Part shown: piece after piece, positions 56,142 to 64,000 of the stretch
Position numbering within the stretch: position 1 is the first letter of the stretch
How the letters are laid out: each line of letters begins with the position of its first letter
NCBI RefSeq assembly: GCF_024345855.1
Contig: NZ_JAGQBX010000005.1
Span: 29,904-93,903 of the forward strand
Source of the DNA: Synechococcus sp. GreenBA-s
GTDB lineage: Bacteria; Cyanobacteriota; Cyanobacteriia; PCC-6307; Cyanobiaceae
Length of the DNA stretch: 64,000 nt
Reading direction: 5' to 3'
Program-made: the position numbers and the translations under genes
The notes under the pieces: model-generated
What the model saw: the letters and a program-made list of their open reading frames with translations, nothing else
Database searches by the model: none
What the model was told of the DNA's origin: nothing

Positions 56142-57680
56142 ATGGCCACCCCCCCGCGAGGCGCCGCCGCCCGATCGATGGCCGCAGCGGGCTCAGCCCG
56201 CGGGGGCCAGCCATCCGGACCGGACCGGCTGCTGCGCGGCCTGTGGCGGCGGGTCACCCAGCCGGCGGCGGTGCTGGGCCTGCTCATCGTCAGCCTGCTG
56301 GCCCTGCCCTTCGCGATGGCCTCCACCCTCTCGGGGGCCATGGCGGCCCAGATGGAGGTGCAGGCCGACGAGATCTCGACCCTGGCCAGCAGCATCCGCA
56401 GCTACTACGCCGACAACATCGTCTCGCGTCTGCAGGCCTCGGGGGGGGAGGCGGTGTTTTCCGAGAACTACCGCCAGATTCACGGCGGCATCCCCATCCC
56501 CGCCACCCTGGCCATCGAGCTGGGCGACCTGTTCGACAGCGCCAACGCCGATCGCCGCATCTCCTACGGCTTCATCTCCGACTTTCCCTTCGCCAAGCGG
56601 GTGAGCCAGCCGCTCGACGGCTTCGAGATGGAGGCGATCCAGGCGTTCCGCACCAACCCCAGCCTCGATCGCTACGCCCGGCTGAAGCAGAGCTGGCTCG
56701 GCCAGCCCTCCTTCCGGGTGGCCACCCCGGTGCTGATGCGCCAGGCCTGCGTCAGCTGCCACAACACCCACCCCGATTCCCCCAAGCGCGACTGGAAGGT
56801 CGGCGATGTGCGCGGCATCCAGGAGGTGACAGTGCGCGGCCTGGACATCAAGGGGCTGGGCCGCTTCGGCTACCTGATGGCCTACATGGGTCTGGTGGGC
56901 CTGGTGTCGGTGGGGGCCGCGGCCGCCTTCCAGCGCCAGGCCGGTGCCCTGGAGCGCATCAACAGCCGCCTGCAGGACTCCAACGACCGCGAGAGCGAGA
57001 TGGGCGACCAGCTCCGCTCCCAGGTGGAGGAACTGCGGCTGCTGAGCGCCGTGGCCGAGCACGCCACCTTCGGCGTGTCGATCGCCGACATGCGGCAGAG
57101 CGACTACCCGCTGATCTACGTCAACGAGGCCTTCAGCCGCATCACCGGCTATCCGCGCGAGAAGGCCGCCGGCTTCAACTGCCGCTTCCTGCGCGGTCCC
57201 GACACCGACCCCGAGATGGTGGAGGCGATCGCCGCGGCGATCCGCGAGGGGCGTCCCTTCCACGGCGAACTGGTCAACTACCGAATGGACGGAACCCGCT
57301 TCTGGAACCGCCTGACCCTCTATCCGGTGGGCGGCACCACGGGCAGACCCGACTTCTACGTGGGCAACCAGATGGATGTGACGGCCCTGCACAGCGCCCA
57401 GCAGCACGACCTGGACCAGCTGATCCAGCTCAGCGAGCCCACCGCCGCCGCCCTGTCCAGCCTGGAGGAGCTGCTCGCCCACCACGCCGCCCTGCAGGCC
57501 TCGCTGCAGAACCGCGAGCTGCTCAGCGACACGATGGCGTCGTTCTTCGCCACCGAGCGCCGCAGCCTGGAGGAGCTCCAGGCCCAGCTGGAGGCCAACC
57601 GGGGGGCGATCCAGCAGCTCCGCTCCGAGCTGCGGCCCAGGGAGAGCGCCCCCCCCAGCCCGGAGGAGCCCCGCCCGTGA
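56142..57680 (+). CDS. c-type heme (DUF3365) sensor with LOV domain
   Basis: 512 residues. A membrane helix (about 42-62), then an exported DUF3365 domain with the heme motif C-V-S-C-H (203-207), as in the Tll0287 family, and a second helix (about 242-262). In the cytosol a coiled coil leads to a LOV-type PAS domain with G-F-N-C-R-F-L (photoactive Cys347), N-Y-R-M-D-G-T-R-F-W-N and the flavin-contacting Gln410. A long C-terminal coiled coil follows; there is no kinase or cyclase domain. Its stop overlaps the GTG start of a diguanylate cyclase, so output is probably through that protein. Confidence 0.9.
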   Translation: MATPPRGAAARSMAAAGSARGGQPSGPDRLLRGLWRRVTQPAAVLGLLIVSLLALPFAMASTLSGAMAAQMEVQADEISTLASSIRSYYADNIVSRLQASGGEAVFSENYRQIHGGIPIPATLAIELGDLFDSANADRRISYGFISDFPFAKRVSQPLDGFEMEAIQAFRTNPSLDRYARLKQSWLGQPSFRVATPVLMRQACVSCHNTHPDSPKRDWKVGDVRGIQEVTVRGLDIKGLGRFGYLMAYMGLVGLVSVGAAAAFQRQAGALERINSRLQDSNDRESEMGDQLRSQVEELRLLSAVAEHATFGVSIADMRQSDYPLIYVNEAFSRITGYPREKAAGFNCRFLRGPDTDPEMVEAIAAAIREGRPFHGELVNYRMDGTRFWNRLTLYPVGGTTGRPDFYVGNQMDVTALHSAQQHDLDQLIQLSEPTAAALSSLEELLAHHAALQASLQNRELLSDTMASFFATERRSLEELQAQLEANRGAIQQLRSELRPRESAPPSPEEPRP

Positions 57681-59068
57681 TCCGGCCGCCCCGCCTGCTG
57701 GGACGTCAGCCGCGCACCGACCTAGCCCGCGATTCCAACCAGCGGGTGGTCGAGGTCCTGATCCTGTGGGGTCTGGCCTGCGTGGGGCTGCTGAGCCTGG
57801 TGGCAGCGGGACTGGGGGTGGCAGCGGCCAATGTCGATGCCCGCCACCAGAGCGAGGAATTCCGCTCCCTGACCTCGGCGCTGGAGGAATCCAACGCGAG
57901 CCTGAACGATCGCCAGCGCATCCTCCTCAGCTACCAGAACAGCCGCTTTGAGGACGATGGGGAGGGGATGCTCTCGCTGCTGCTGATCGATGAAGCGGGC
58001 CGCATCGCCCTGAGCAATCGCCCCAGCTGGCTGGGGCGCCCCCTGGAGCCCTCGCTGCTGCCTCCCGCCGCGGCCCGCAACCCCCGGCTGCGTCAGATCG
58101 CCGACTGCCTGGCCCGCCGGGCCCCTGATCGGCGCGCCTGCTTCGTCGCCAGCAAGGACGTCTACCTGCCCTGGAGCGAGACCCTCACCCTGGCCAGCCC
58201 CTTCCGCATCTACGACCGGCGGCTGGGCCTCCAACCACGCGACTACCTGCTGGTGGTGAGCTTCGATCCGGGGGCCTACACCGCCAGGCTCACGGTGCAG
58301 CTGGGCCTGGCGGTGCTGGCCTCCAGCCTGGCGGTGGCCGCCCTGGTGGCGCTGCTGGGCCACCAGCTGAATCGCGGCCTGCTGCCGAATCTGCGCCAGT
58401 TCGCCGAGACCGATGGGCTGACCGGCCTGATGAACCGCTCGGCCTTCATGGACCTGGCGGTCCAGCTGCTGGCCCAGGGGCAGCGCCAGGGCCTGCCCTA
58501 CGTGCTCAGCGTGATCGACATCGACCACTTCAAGGCGATCAACGACGGCTATGGCCACGTCTGCGGCGACGAAGTGCTGCAGAAGCTGGCGCGGGTGCTG
58601 GAGGGCAGCCTGCGCGACGACGACCTGGTGACCCGACTCGGAGGCGAGGAATTCGCCGTGCTGCTGCAGTGCACGACGGCCCGAGGCGAAACGCTGATGG
58701 AGCGGCTGCGCACCCAGGTGGAGGTCAGCCGACTGAGCTTCGAGGGCCGGCCCCTGCGGATCACGGTGAGCCTCGGTGCAGCCAGCACCGAACAGCTCGG
58801 CTACAACCTCGACTACCTCTATTCCGCCGCCGACACCGCCCTGTTCCGCGCCAAGCGCGAAGGGCGCAATCGGGTGCGCTGGGCCAGCGCCAGGCGGGAG
58901 CCGGTGACGCGGGAGGGCTGGTCCCCCGGGGAGACCTGGCGCCAGACGTTTCAGGGCGGCCGGCCGGACCGCGGCCCCGGTCCAGCTGGCAAGCCGGTCC
59001 CCGGTGAAGGCCGTGGCGCCGTTCCCTCCCCCATAACTGCGCCAGAGCCCCCGAGGCCGCAGCCGTGA
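57677..59068 (+). CDS. Membrane diguanylate cyclase (GGEEF)
   Basis: 463 residues from GTG 57677 (GTGA overlap with the heme-LOV gene). Two membrane helices (about 28-50 and 205-230) enclose an extracytoplasmic sensor domain of about 155 residues with two Cys. The GGDEF domain reads G-G-E-E-F (322-326), with V-I-D-I-D-H-F-K-A-I-N and an intact R-D-D-D inhibitory site (313-316). It should make c-di-GMP under product inhibition. The Pro/Gly-rich tail leads into another GTGA overlap with the EAL gene. Confidence 0.92.
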   Translation: MIRPPRLLGRQPRTDLARDSNQRVVEVLILWGLACVGLLSLVAAGLGVAAANVDARHQSEEFRSLTSALEESNASLNDRQRILLSYQNSRFEDDGEGMLSLLLIDEAGRIALSNRPSWLGRPLEPSLLPPAAARNPRLRQIADCLARRAPDRRACFVASKDVYLPWSETLTLASPFRIYDRRLGLQPRDYLLVVSFDPGAYTARLTVQLGLAVLASSLAVAALVALLGHQLNRGLLPNLRQFAETDGLTGLMNRSAFMDLAVQLLAQGQRQGLPYVLSVIDIDHFKAINDGYGHVCGDEVLQKLARVLEGSLRDDDLVTRLGGEEFAVLLQCTTARGETLMERLRTQVEVSRLSFEGRPLRITVSLGAASTEQLGYNLDYLYSAADTALFRAKREGRNRVRWASARREPVTREGWSPGETWRQTFQGGRPDRGPGPAGKPVPGEGRGAVPSPITAPEPPRPQP

Positions 59069-60657
59069 TCCCCGCACCACACCCTGAGGACGGATCCGAG
59101 CGCCCCAGCCCGGACCAGGAGCTGCCGCTGGGGGGCCCAGGGGCAGGGGCCGATCCAGCCCCTGGGGACAACTCCGACCCGCTCGCCCTGCGGGGACCCT
59201 GGCCCGGCTCCGGCCTGAACCCGCCGCAGCGGCGCGCGGGCGATCGCCCCAGCCCCGGCCATCAGCCCGGCCGCAGTTCCCTGGATCGCCTGCTCAGCCG
59301 CAGCCGCTTCACCCAGCAGCTTGCCGATCTGGTGGGCCCGGAGGCGGAAGGGCACTTCGCGGTGTTGCGCTGCCGCTTCAAGGAATACGAGCGGGTGAGC
59401 GCCACCCTCGGCGGCAAGGCCGCCGAAGCGCTGATCGATGAGGGGGCCCGGCGCCTGCTCAACACGATCCCGCGCTCGGCCGCGGCCGCCCGCCTCTCGG
59501 ACTCCGACCTGATCACGGTGCTGCCGGGGCTGATCGAACCGCCGAGGATCTCCGCGTTCGCCCAGCGCCTGATCGATCTGTGCGCCGTGCCCTACCGGTT
59601 CGATGAGCAGCGGCTGCCGTTGAACGTGGCGATCGGCATCGTGATCAGCCGCGGCAACTACGAGGATCTGGAGGCGATCCTCTCGGACGCGAGCATGGCC
59701 CAGCGGATCGCCGGTCGCCACAACCAGAGCCAGTACCGCTTCATCGACCTGGAGACCCGCAACCAGGCCCGCCGCAGCTACGAGCTGGAGGCGGACTTCC
59801 GCGAGGCCCTGCAGCAGGGCTGCTTCCAGCCCTTCTTCCAGCCGATCGTGGAGCTGCGCAGCGGCGAGCCGGTGGGCTACGAGGTGCTGGCGCGCTGGCC
59901 CCGCCCGGACGGCAGCTTCGTGATGCCGGATCGCTTCCTGCCGATCGCCCGGGAGACCGCCCTCACCGGCGAGCTGGATCTGCAGATCATCGAGAAGGCG
60001 CTGATCGCCGTGGGCGAACTGGCCCGCGAGGTGCCCTGGCGCTCGATGCTGCTCAGCGTCAATGTGTCGGCGAATCTGCTGGAGGACAGCGGCCTGCGGG
60101 AGCGGCTACTGGAGCTGATCGTGGAATCGCCCCTGCCCCCGGGCTGGTGGCTGCAGGTGGAGCTGATCGAGGAGGCCCTGCAGGACACCAGCGCCGCCTT
60201 CGACACCTTCCTGGCGCGGCTGAGTGAGCTGAAGGTGACGATCGCCATCGACGACTTCGGCACCGGGTATTCCTCCCTGGCCCGGCTCCACAGCCTGCCG
60301 ATCGACAGCTTCAAGATCGACAAGAGCTTCGTCGACAAGATCGACGACTCCGAGGCGTCCAGCAAGAAGCTGCTGCTCACCATGGGCGCCCTGGCCTCGG
60401 ACCTCAGCCTCAGCTCCACCGTCGAGGGGGTGGAGACCGAAGCCCAGCGGCAGTGGCTGCTGCAGAGCGGCTTCCGCACCAGCCAGGGCTACCTGTTCGG
60501 CCGCCCCCTGCCCCTGGATGAGGCGATCGTGGCGCTGCGTCGTCACAACCTGCGGCCGCCGGCGATCCAGGCCGGCCTGGAGGACGAGGACGGCGGCGAC
60601 CGCCGCCTCGGGCTGCGCCAGAGGCTGCGGCGGCGCCTGCGCTGGCTGCTGGGCTGA
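59065..60657 (+). CDS. EAL phosphodiesterase with degenerate GGDEF domain
   Basis: 530 residues from GTG 59065. A disordered N-terminus (about 70 residues), a GGDEF-fold domain with no GGDEF motif (R-L-S-D-S-D-L-I-T-V-L in its place), and an EAL domain with E-V-L (273-275), N333, Glu366-region V-E-L-I-E-E, D-D-F-G-T-G-Y-S-S-L (396-405), K-I-D and E-G-V-E-T. All catalytic residues appear present, so it should cleave c-di-GMP; the dead GGDEF may bind GTP as an activator. No membrane segment. C-terminus is Arg-rich. Confidence 0.9.
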   Translation: MIPAPHPEDGSERPSPDQELPLGGPGAGADPAPGDNSDPLALRGPWPGSGLNPPQRRAGDRPSPGHQPGRSSLDRLLSRSRFTQQLADLVGPEAEGHFAVLRCRFKEYERVSATLGGKAAEALIDEGARRLLNTIPRSAAAARLSDSDLITVLPGLIEPPRISAFAQRLIDLCAVPYRFDEQRLPLNVAIGIVISRGNYEDLEAILSDASMAQRIAGRHNQSQYRFIDLETRNQARRSYELEADFREALQQGCFQPFFQPIVELRSGEPVGYEVLARWPRPDGSFVMPDRFLPIARETALTGELDLQIIEKALIAVGELAREVPWRSMLLSVNVSANLLEDSGLRERLLELIVESPLPPGWWLQVELIEEALQDTSAAFDTFLARLSELKVTIAIDDFGTGYSSLARLHSLPIDSFKIDKSFVDKIDDSEASSKKLLLTMGALASDLSLSSTVEGVETEAQRQWLLQSGFRTSQGYLFGRPLPLDEAIVALRRHNLRPPAIQAGLEDEDGGDRRLGLRQRLRRRLRWLLG

Positions 60658-60676
60658 CACCCAGGGGCGCCGCCGT

Positions 60677-61843
60677 TCAGCGCTCCAGCTTGCTGGGAAT
60701 CCCCTTGCCCGCCCCCGCCAGGGTCTGGCGGGAGCGGGGGCCGCTCCAGGAGGCCAGGTAGAGGCGGGCCTCGGCCCCCAGCCCCCGCAGGTCGGCCAGG
60801 TTGGCGTTCTCCACGACGGCCCCGCTGCCGGCGCCGCTGGTGCCATCCCAGGGCCGCTCCGCCCCGGCCGGACTGGCCTCCTCGACGGAGCCCCAGAAGA
60901 AGCGGGTGCCCTCCAGGCGGGCGCCGTTGAGGTTGGCGCCCGAGAGGTTCGCCCCGGCCAGGTTGGCCTCGCTCAGGTCGACGTCCTGGAGATCGGCGGC
61001 GCGCAGGTCGGCCCCGTTGAAGTCGATGCCGCGGAGGTCGGTGCCGGCGAGGTTGGCGCCGCGCAGCACCTGGTGCAGGCGGATCACCGGCAAGCCCTCG
61101 AGCCGGTCCTCCTCGTAGGAGCCGTTGCCATCGAGGATGGCGCGGCCCAGGCGGTTGTCACGCCGCAGGGGCGTGAGCAGACGGGCATGGGAGAGGAAGC
61201 GCAGCACCTTCGCCTTGCCGTCGGCGTCGATGCTGCCGAGCACCGCCGCCAGCCGCCCCTCGGCCAGCATCCGCTCCAGGGGCCAGTCCTCGAGCATGCC
61301 CTCCTCGTCGGCGATCAGGTCGGTGATGCCCTGGATGAAGCTGTCGACGGTCTGGGCCTGGGTGATGCGGTTCTGCTGGGTGGTGAGCCGCTGATCCACC
61401 TGGAACTGGCGCCAGGCGATCACCAGGGCCACGAAGGCCACCAGGATCTGGCCGAAGGCGCCGATCACCCCCTCCCCCAGGGCGCCGATCGCCTCCCAGT
61501 TGCCGCTGGTGTACACGGCCAGCAGTGGCTCCCACCAGCCCAGCAGCAGCGAGATGCTGAGCAGGGCCAGGCAGGCGGCCAGCAGGGCCAGGGTCTGCAG
61601 GGTGGCGGGCTCCTCCAGCCGCAGCTTCAGGGCCAGCCAAAGGGGCGGCAGCAGCTGCAGCAGGGCCAGCACCAGGGTGAGCAGGGTCGCGGCCCAGGCC
61701 AGGGGCGGCCAGCCCAGCAGCAGGCCGGCCAGGGTGAGGCCGGAAGCGAGCAGCAGCTGCAGGGCGGGCTGCTGGCGCAGGCGCACCCACAGGGCATGGC
61801 TGCGGAACGGCTGCACCTGGCGATCGTCGAGGGAGGCGGCCAC
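60677..61843 (-). CDS. Pentapeptide-repeat membrane protein
   Basis: 388 residues. Four membrane helices (about 28-155), a helical cytosolic segment and C-terminal pentapeptide repeats of A-(D/N)-L-x-x form: A-N-L-A-G-T-D-L-R-G, then A-D-L-R-A-A-D-L, and A-N-L-S-G-A-N-L-N-G. The repeats make a right-handed quadrilateral helix. Function unknown; common in cyanobacteria. It follows the Cax gene by 4 bp on the same strand, so it probably shares its transcript. Confidence 0.9.
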   Translation of the reverse strand: MAASLDDRQVQPFRSHALWVRLRQQPALQLLLASGLTLAGLLLGWPPLAWAATLLTLVLALLQLLPPLWLALKLRLEEPATLQTLALLAACLALLSISLLLGWWEPLLAVYTSGNWEAIGALGEGVIGAFGQILVAFVALVIAWRQFQVDQRLTTQQNRITQAQTVDSFIQGITDLIADEEGMLEDWPLERMLAEGRLAAVLGSIDADGKAKVLRFLSHARLLTPLRRDNRLGRAILDGNGSYEEDRLEGLPVIRLHQVLRGANLAGTDLRGIDFNGADLRAADLQDVDLSEANLAGANLSGANLNGARLEGTRFFWGSVEEASPAGAERPWDGTSGAGSGAVVENANLADLRGLGAEARLYLASWSGPRSRQTLAGAGKGIPSKLER

Positions 61844-61847
61844 CGGC

Positions 61848-62990
61848 TCAGGCCCCCTGGAAGTAGAAGCCCGCCGCCAGGATCAGGTAGGCGGCGAGCA
61901 GCAGCACCCCCTCCAGCCAGTCGGAGCGGCCATCGAGGCTCACCAGATTGCTCACCAGCACGGCGGTGGCCACGGCGACCAGTTCGTAGACATCGAAGCT
62001 CAGATCCAGCGGATGGCCCAGCAGCGGGCCCACCAGCACCAGCACCGGCACCACCAACAGGGCCACCAGCAGGGTCGAACCCAGGGCCACGGACACCGCC
62101 AGATCCATCTTGTCCTTGCGGGCCATGGTCACGGCGGTGAGGTATTCGGCGGTGCCCCCCAGCAGCGGCAGCAGCACCACGCCCGTGAACAGGGCCGTGA
62201 GGCCGAAGCCCTCGGTCACGGTCTCCACCACGCCCACGAACAGCTCCGACTCCACGGCCACGCCGGCGGTGGCCGCCAACAGCACCAGCATCCAGGGCAG
62301 CAGCGGCGGGCGGTGCTGGGGCTCTTCGGGCTCCACCGGCTCCCCGTCGGAGGCGTCGCCGAGCTCCACCTCGGCCACGGCGTAGAGGGCGCGGTGGGTG
62401 CGCAGCGAGAAGACGAGCGTCAGCGCGTAGACCGCCAGCAGCAACCAGGCCACGAAGCCGGAGAAGGCGAGGTTGCCGGCCGCCACATCGCGACCGGAGG
62501 CCATGGACAGGCTCGGGATCAGGATCGCCAGCACCGCCAGGGTCATGGCCGAGCCGTTGACCCGCGCCACCACCGGCTGGAAGCGCTGCTCCTGGCGCCC
62601 CAGGCCCCCCAGCGCCATCGAGAGCCCCAGGGCCAGCAGCAGGTTGGCCATCACCGTGCCGGTGATGCTGGCCTTGACGATGTCCACTAGGCCGGCCCGC
62701 AGTGCCACCAGGGCGATGATCAGCTCGGTGGCGTTGCCGAACAGGGCATTGAGCAGGGCCCCGATCGAGGGCCCCAGGGCCAGGGAGAGCTCCTCGGTGG
62801 CGGTGCTCAACCAGATCGCCAGGGGCAGGATCGCCAGGGCCGAGCTGAGGAACACCGGCAGGTCGCCCCAGTGCCACCAGGCGGCGGCCCAGGAGAGGGG
62901 CAGCGCCGCCAGAAGGCCCGTGGCGGCCAGCTGGCGCAGCGAGGGCGGGCGGTGCGGCTGGTCACGCGTGGACACCATGGGAATCGCCAT
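61848..62990 (-). CDS. cax: Ca2+/H+ antiporter, Cax family
   Basis: About 380 residues from ATG 62990 (ATG 62978 also possible). Eleven predicted spans in two halves. The first c-repeat has the ion-binding G-N-A-T-E-L-I-I-A-L; the second reads G-G-T-A-E-Y-L-T-A-V, a variant of the usual G-N-A-A-E-H. An acidic stretch (E-P-V-E-P-E-E) links the halves. Cax antiporters export Ca2+ against protons; the second-half variation could alter specificity. Confidence 0.88.
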   Translation of the reverse strand: MAIPMVSTRDQPHRPPSLRQLAATGLLAALPLSWAAAWWHWGDLPVFLSSALAILPLAIWLSTATEELSLALGPSIGALLNALFGNATELIIALVALRAGLVDIVKASITGTVMANLLLALGLSMALGGLGRQEQRFQPVVARVNGSAMTLAVLAILIPSLSMASGRDVAAGNLAFSGFVAWLLLAVYALTLVFSLRTHRALYAVAEVELGDASDGEPVEPEEPQHRPPLLPWMLVLLAATAGVAVESELFVGVVETVTEGFGLTALFTGVVLLPLLGGTAEYLTAVTMARKDKMDLAVSVALGSTLLVALLVVPVLVLVGPLLGHPLDLSFDVYELVAVATAVLVSNLVSLDGRSDWLEGVLLLAAYLILAAGFYFQGA

Positions 62991-63060
62991 CGCCCGGCCA
63001 GGTAGCGGCATTCTGCTCGGATTGGCCGCCGGCGCCCAACCTCACGGATCCGCCCCAGGC

Positions 63061-63939
63061 TCAGGGCCGGGGCCGCTCCGCCAGCACCGCCCGATCGATC
63101 TCCCTGCCCTGGCTGTCCCAGGCCCTGAGGCTGAGGCGCTCGGGGCTGGCCTCCAGTTCCGCGAAGCTGAAGGTGCTCAGGGCCCGGGCACTCTGGGGCC
63201 CGGGAACCACCCGGCGCAGGCTGGCGCCGCCGCCGCCCACGATCAGGTAGGTGATGCCATCGATCGGACGGCTGCGCTCGTAGTGGTGCTCGTGGCCGTT
63301 GATGTAGAGCGCCACGCCGTAGCGCCGCAGCAGCGGCACCAGCCGCGCCTGGGCTCCCGGATCGTTGCCGTAGAAGCCCGAGGAGAAAATGGGGTGGTGG
63401 CCCACCACCACCTTCCATGGGGCGGTGCTGGCGGCCAGCACGGTGCGCAGCCAGCTCAGCTGGCGCTGGCGGTCGGCGTTGCCATTGGTATCCAGGAAGA
63501 AGAACTCCACCGGCCCGCGGCGCAGGTTGTACCAGCGGCCCGCCATGCCGAAGGGCCTGTAGGCCAGCTGGGGATCGCCGTTGGCGGTGCGGATGTCGTG
63601 GTTGCCCAGCACGGCATGGAAGGGCACGCCGGCCGCCAGCAGCTCGGCATAGGGGCGGCGGAAGGTGGCCTCGATCAGGGCCATGTCTCCCGACGGGTAG
63701 ATGTTGTCACCGCCGAGCACCACCAGATCCACCGGCCGCTGGCGGTGCACCGCCGCCATCTGGCGCCCCACGGCGCGCTGGTTGGCATCGCCGCTGCCGG
63801 TGTCGGCCACGGCCAGGAAGCGCAGGGGGCGCTGGGTGCCCTGGGCCCGGGCCTGCCGCAGGCCCGGCAGCAGCAGCCCCGAGGCCACCGCGCCCGCCAC
63901 CAGGCCGGGAACCAGCTGGAACAGGGTGCGGCGCCGCAT
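63061..63939 (-). CDS. Exported metallophosphoesterase, purple-acid-phosphatase-like
   Basis: 292 residues. A twin-Arg-like start (M-R-R-R-T-L-F-Q-L) and a hydrophobic signal peptide ending A-R-A. Metal-binding blocks are A-V-A-D-T-G-S-G-D, G-G-D-N-I-Y, L-G-N-H-D-I-R, V-V-G-H-H-P-I-F and N-G-H-E-H-H-Y-E, the full set for a two-metal phosphoesterase. It probably releases phosphate in the periplasm. A run of 13 C lies directly before the ATG on the coding strand, where the ribosome site would be. Confidence 0.9.
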   Translation of the reverse strand: MRRRTLFQLVPGLVAGAVASGLLLPGLRQARAQGTQRPLRFLAVADTGSGDANQRAVGRQMAAVHRQRPVDLVVLGGDNIYPSGDMALIEATFRRPYAELLAAGVPFHAVLGNHDIRTANGDPQLAYRPFGMAGRWYNLRRGPVEFFFLDTNGNADRQRQLSWLRTVLAASTAPWKVVVGHHPIFSSGFYGNDPGAQARLVPLLRRYGVALYINGHEHHYERSRPIDGITYLIVGGGGASLRRVVPGPQSARALSTFSFAELEASPERLSLRAWDSQGREIDRAVLAERPRP

Positions 63940-63952
63940 GGGGGGGGGGGGG
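63940..63952. repeat. 13-nt G (minus: C) homopolymer touching a start codon
   Basis: Thirteen consecutive G on the plus strand occupy the bases just upstream of the metallophosphoesterase ATG (63937-63939). Read on the coding strand it is a poly-C tract in the ribosome-binding region. Such tracts change length by slippage and are also a common sequencing-error site near contig ends. Confidence 0.85.
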
Positions 63953-64000
63953 ACGTGGGGGAGGGGGCGCCAAGGGTGCCGCGGGGTGGCCGGGAGGGGG

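Noticed and set aside
57722..59080. A 452-residue minus-strand frame opposite the diguanylate cyclase
   Set aside because: Composition is shadow-like and the cyclase on the other strand has complete catalytic motifs.

Overview
The window comes from a very GC-rich picocyanobacterium of the Cyanobium / alpha-Synechococcus type. The evidence is direct: four high-light-inducible (Hlip) genes, a phycocyanin beta chain, a cyAbrB regulator, a glycine-rich RRM protein, PAP/fibrillin-like proteins, an acyl-lipid desaturase, a Gdt1-type Mn/Ca transporter and many small cyanobacterial proteins. All 64 kb look like chromosomal sequence. I saw no rRNA, tRNA, CRISPR array, transposase or phage genes.

Layout. 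0-10 kb: a DUF2811 gene running off the left edge, a 458-bp spacer with four DnaA-box-like sites, cobaltochelatase cbiX, an Hlip, a PAS-GGDEF-EAL protein, a flavoprotein, and a Pat-type protein acetyltransferase (5' end probably frameshifted) facing an AcuC-like deacetylase. 10-26 kb: a 1,556-residue CheB-CheR-PAS-GGDEF-EAL fusion, an RNA-binding protein, two glycosyltransferases (one BcsA-like with a decayed PilZ domain), another GGDEF-EAL protein, an MscS channel, an Hlip, an AraC-like protein running into a dienelactone hydrolase relic, and a cupin. 26-35 kb: a three-gene ABC exporter, a sugar-kinase-like/DOMON pair, small conserved proteins, cyAbrB. 35-44 kb: a VIT-family transporter, a solute-binding protein coupled to an MscS-like channel, a PfkB kinase, a desaturase, a fused kinase/ATPase, and a lone cpcB. 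44-54 kb: an Hlip, a Nif11 protein, thiD, a 2H phosphoesterase, a methyltransferase, two PAP-like proteins, SemiSWEET, a fourth Hlip, and a two-component system followed by a Gdt1 transporter and a b561-type cytochrome. 54-64 kb: a CrtISO-like oxidoreductase divergent from a coupled heme-LOV / diguanylate cyclase / EAL operon, then a pentapeptide protein, a Cax antiporter and a metallophosphoesterase.

Themes. Second-messenger signalling is dense: five GGDEF and/or EAL proteins, one sensor-only partner and a cellulose-synthase-like candidate output lie within 60 kb. The 56-60.7 kb operon is the best candidate for an undescribed system: a c-type-heme sensor carrying a LOV domain with the photoactive cysteine, coupled through GTGA overlaps to a cyclase that keeps its I-site and to a phosphodiesterase. 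Light acclimation is the second theme: GTTACA-type boxes lie 21-26 nt upstream of two Hlip genes and of a small unknown gene, and a related inverted repeat precedes a third Hlip gene.
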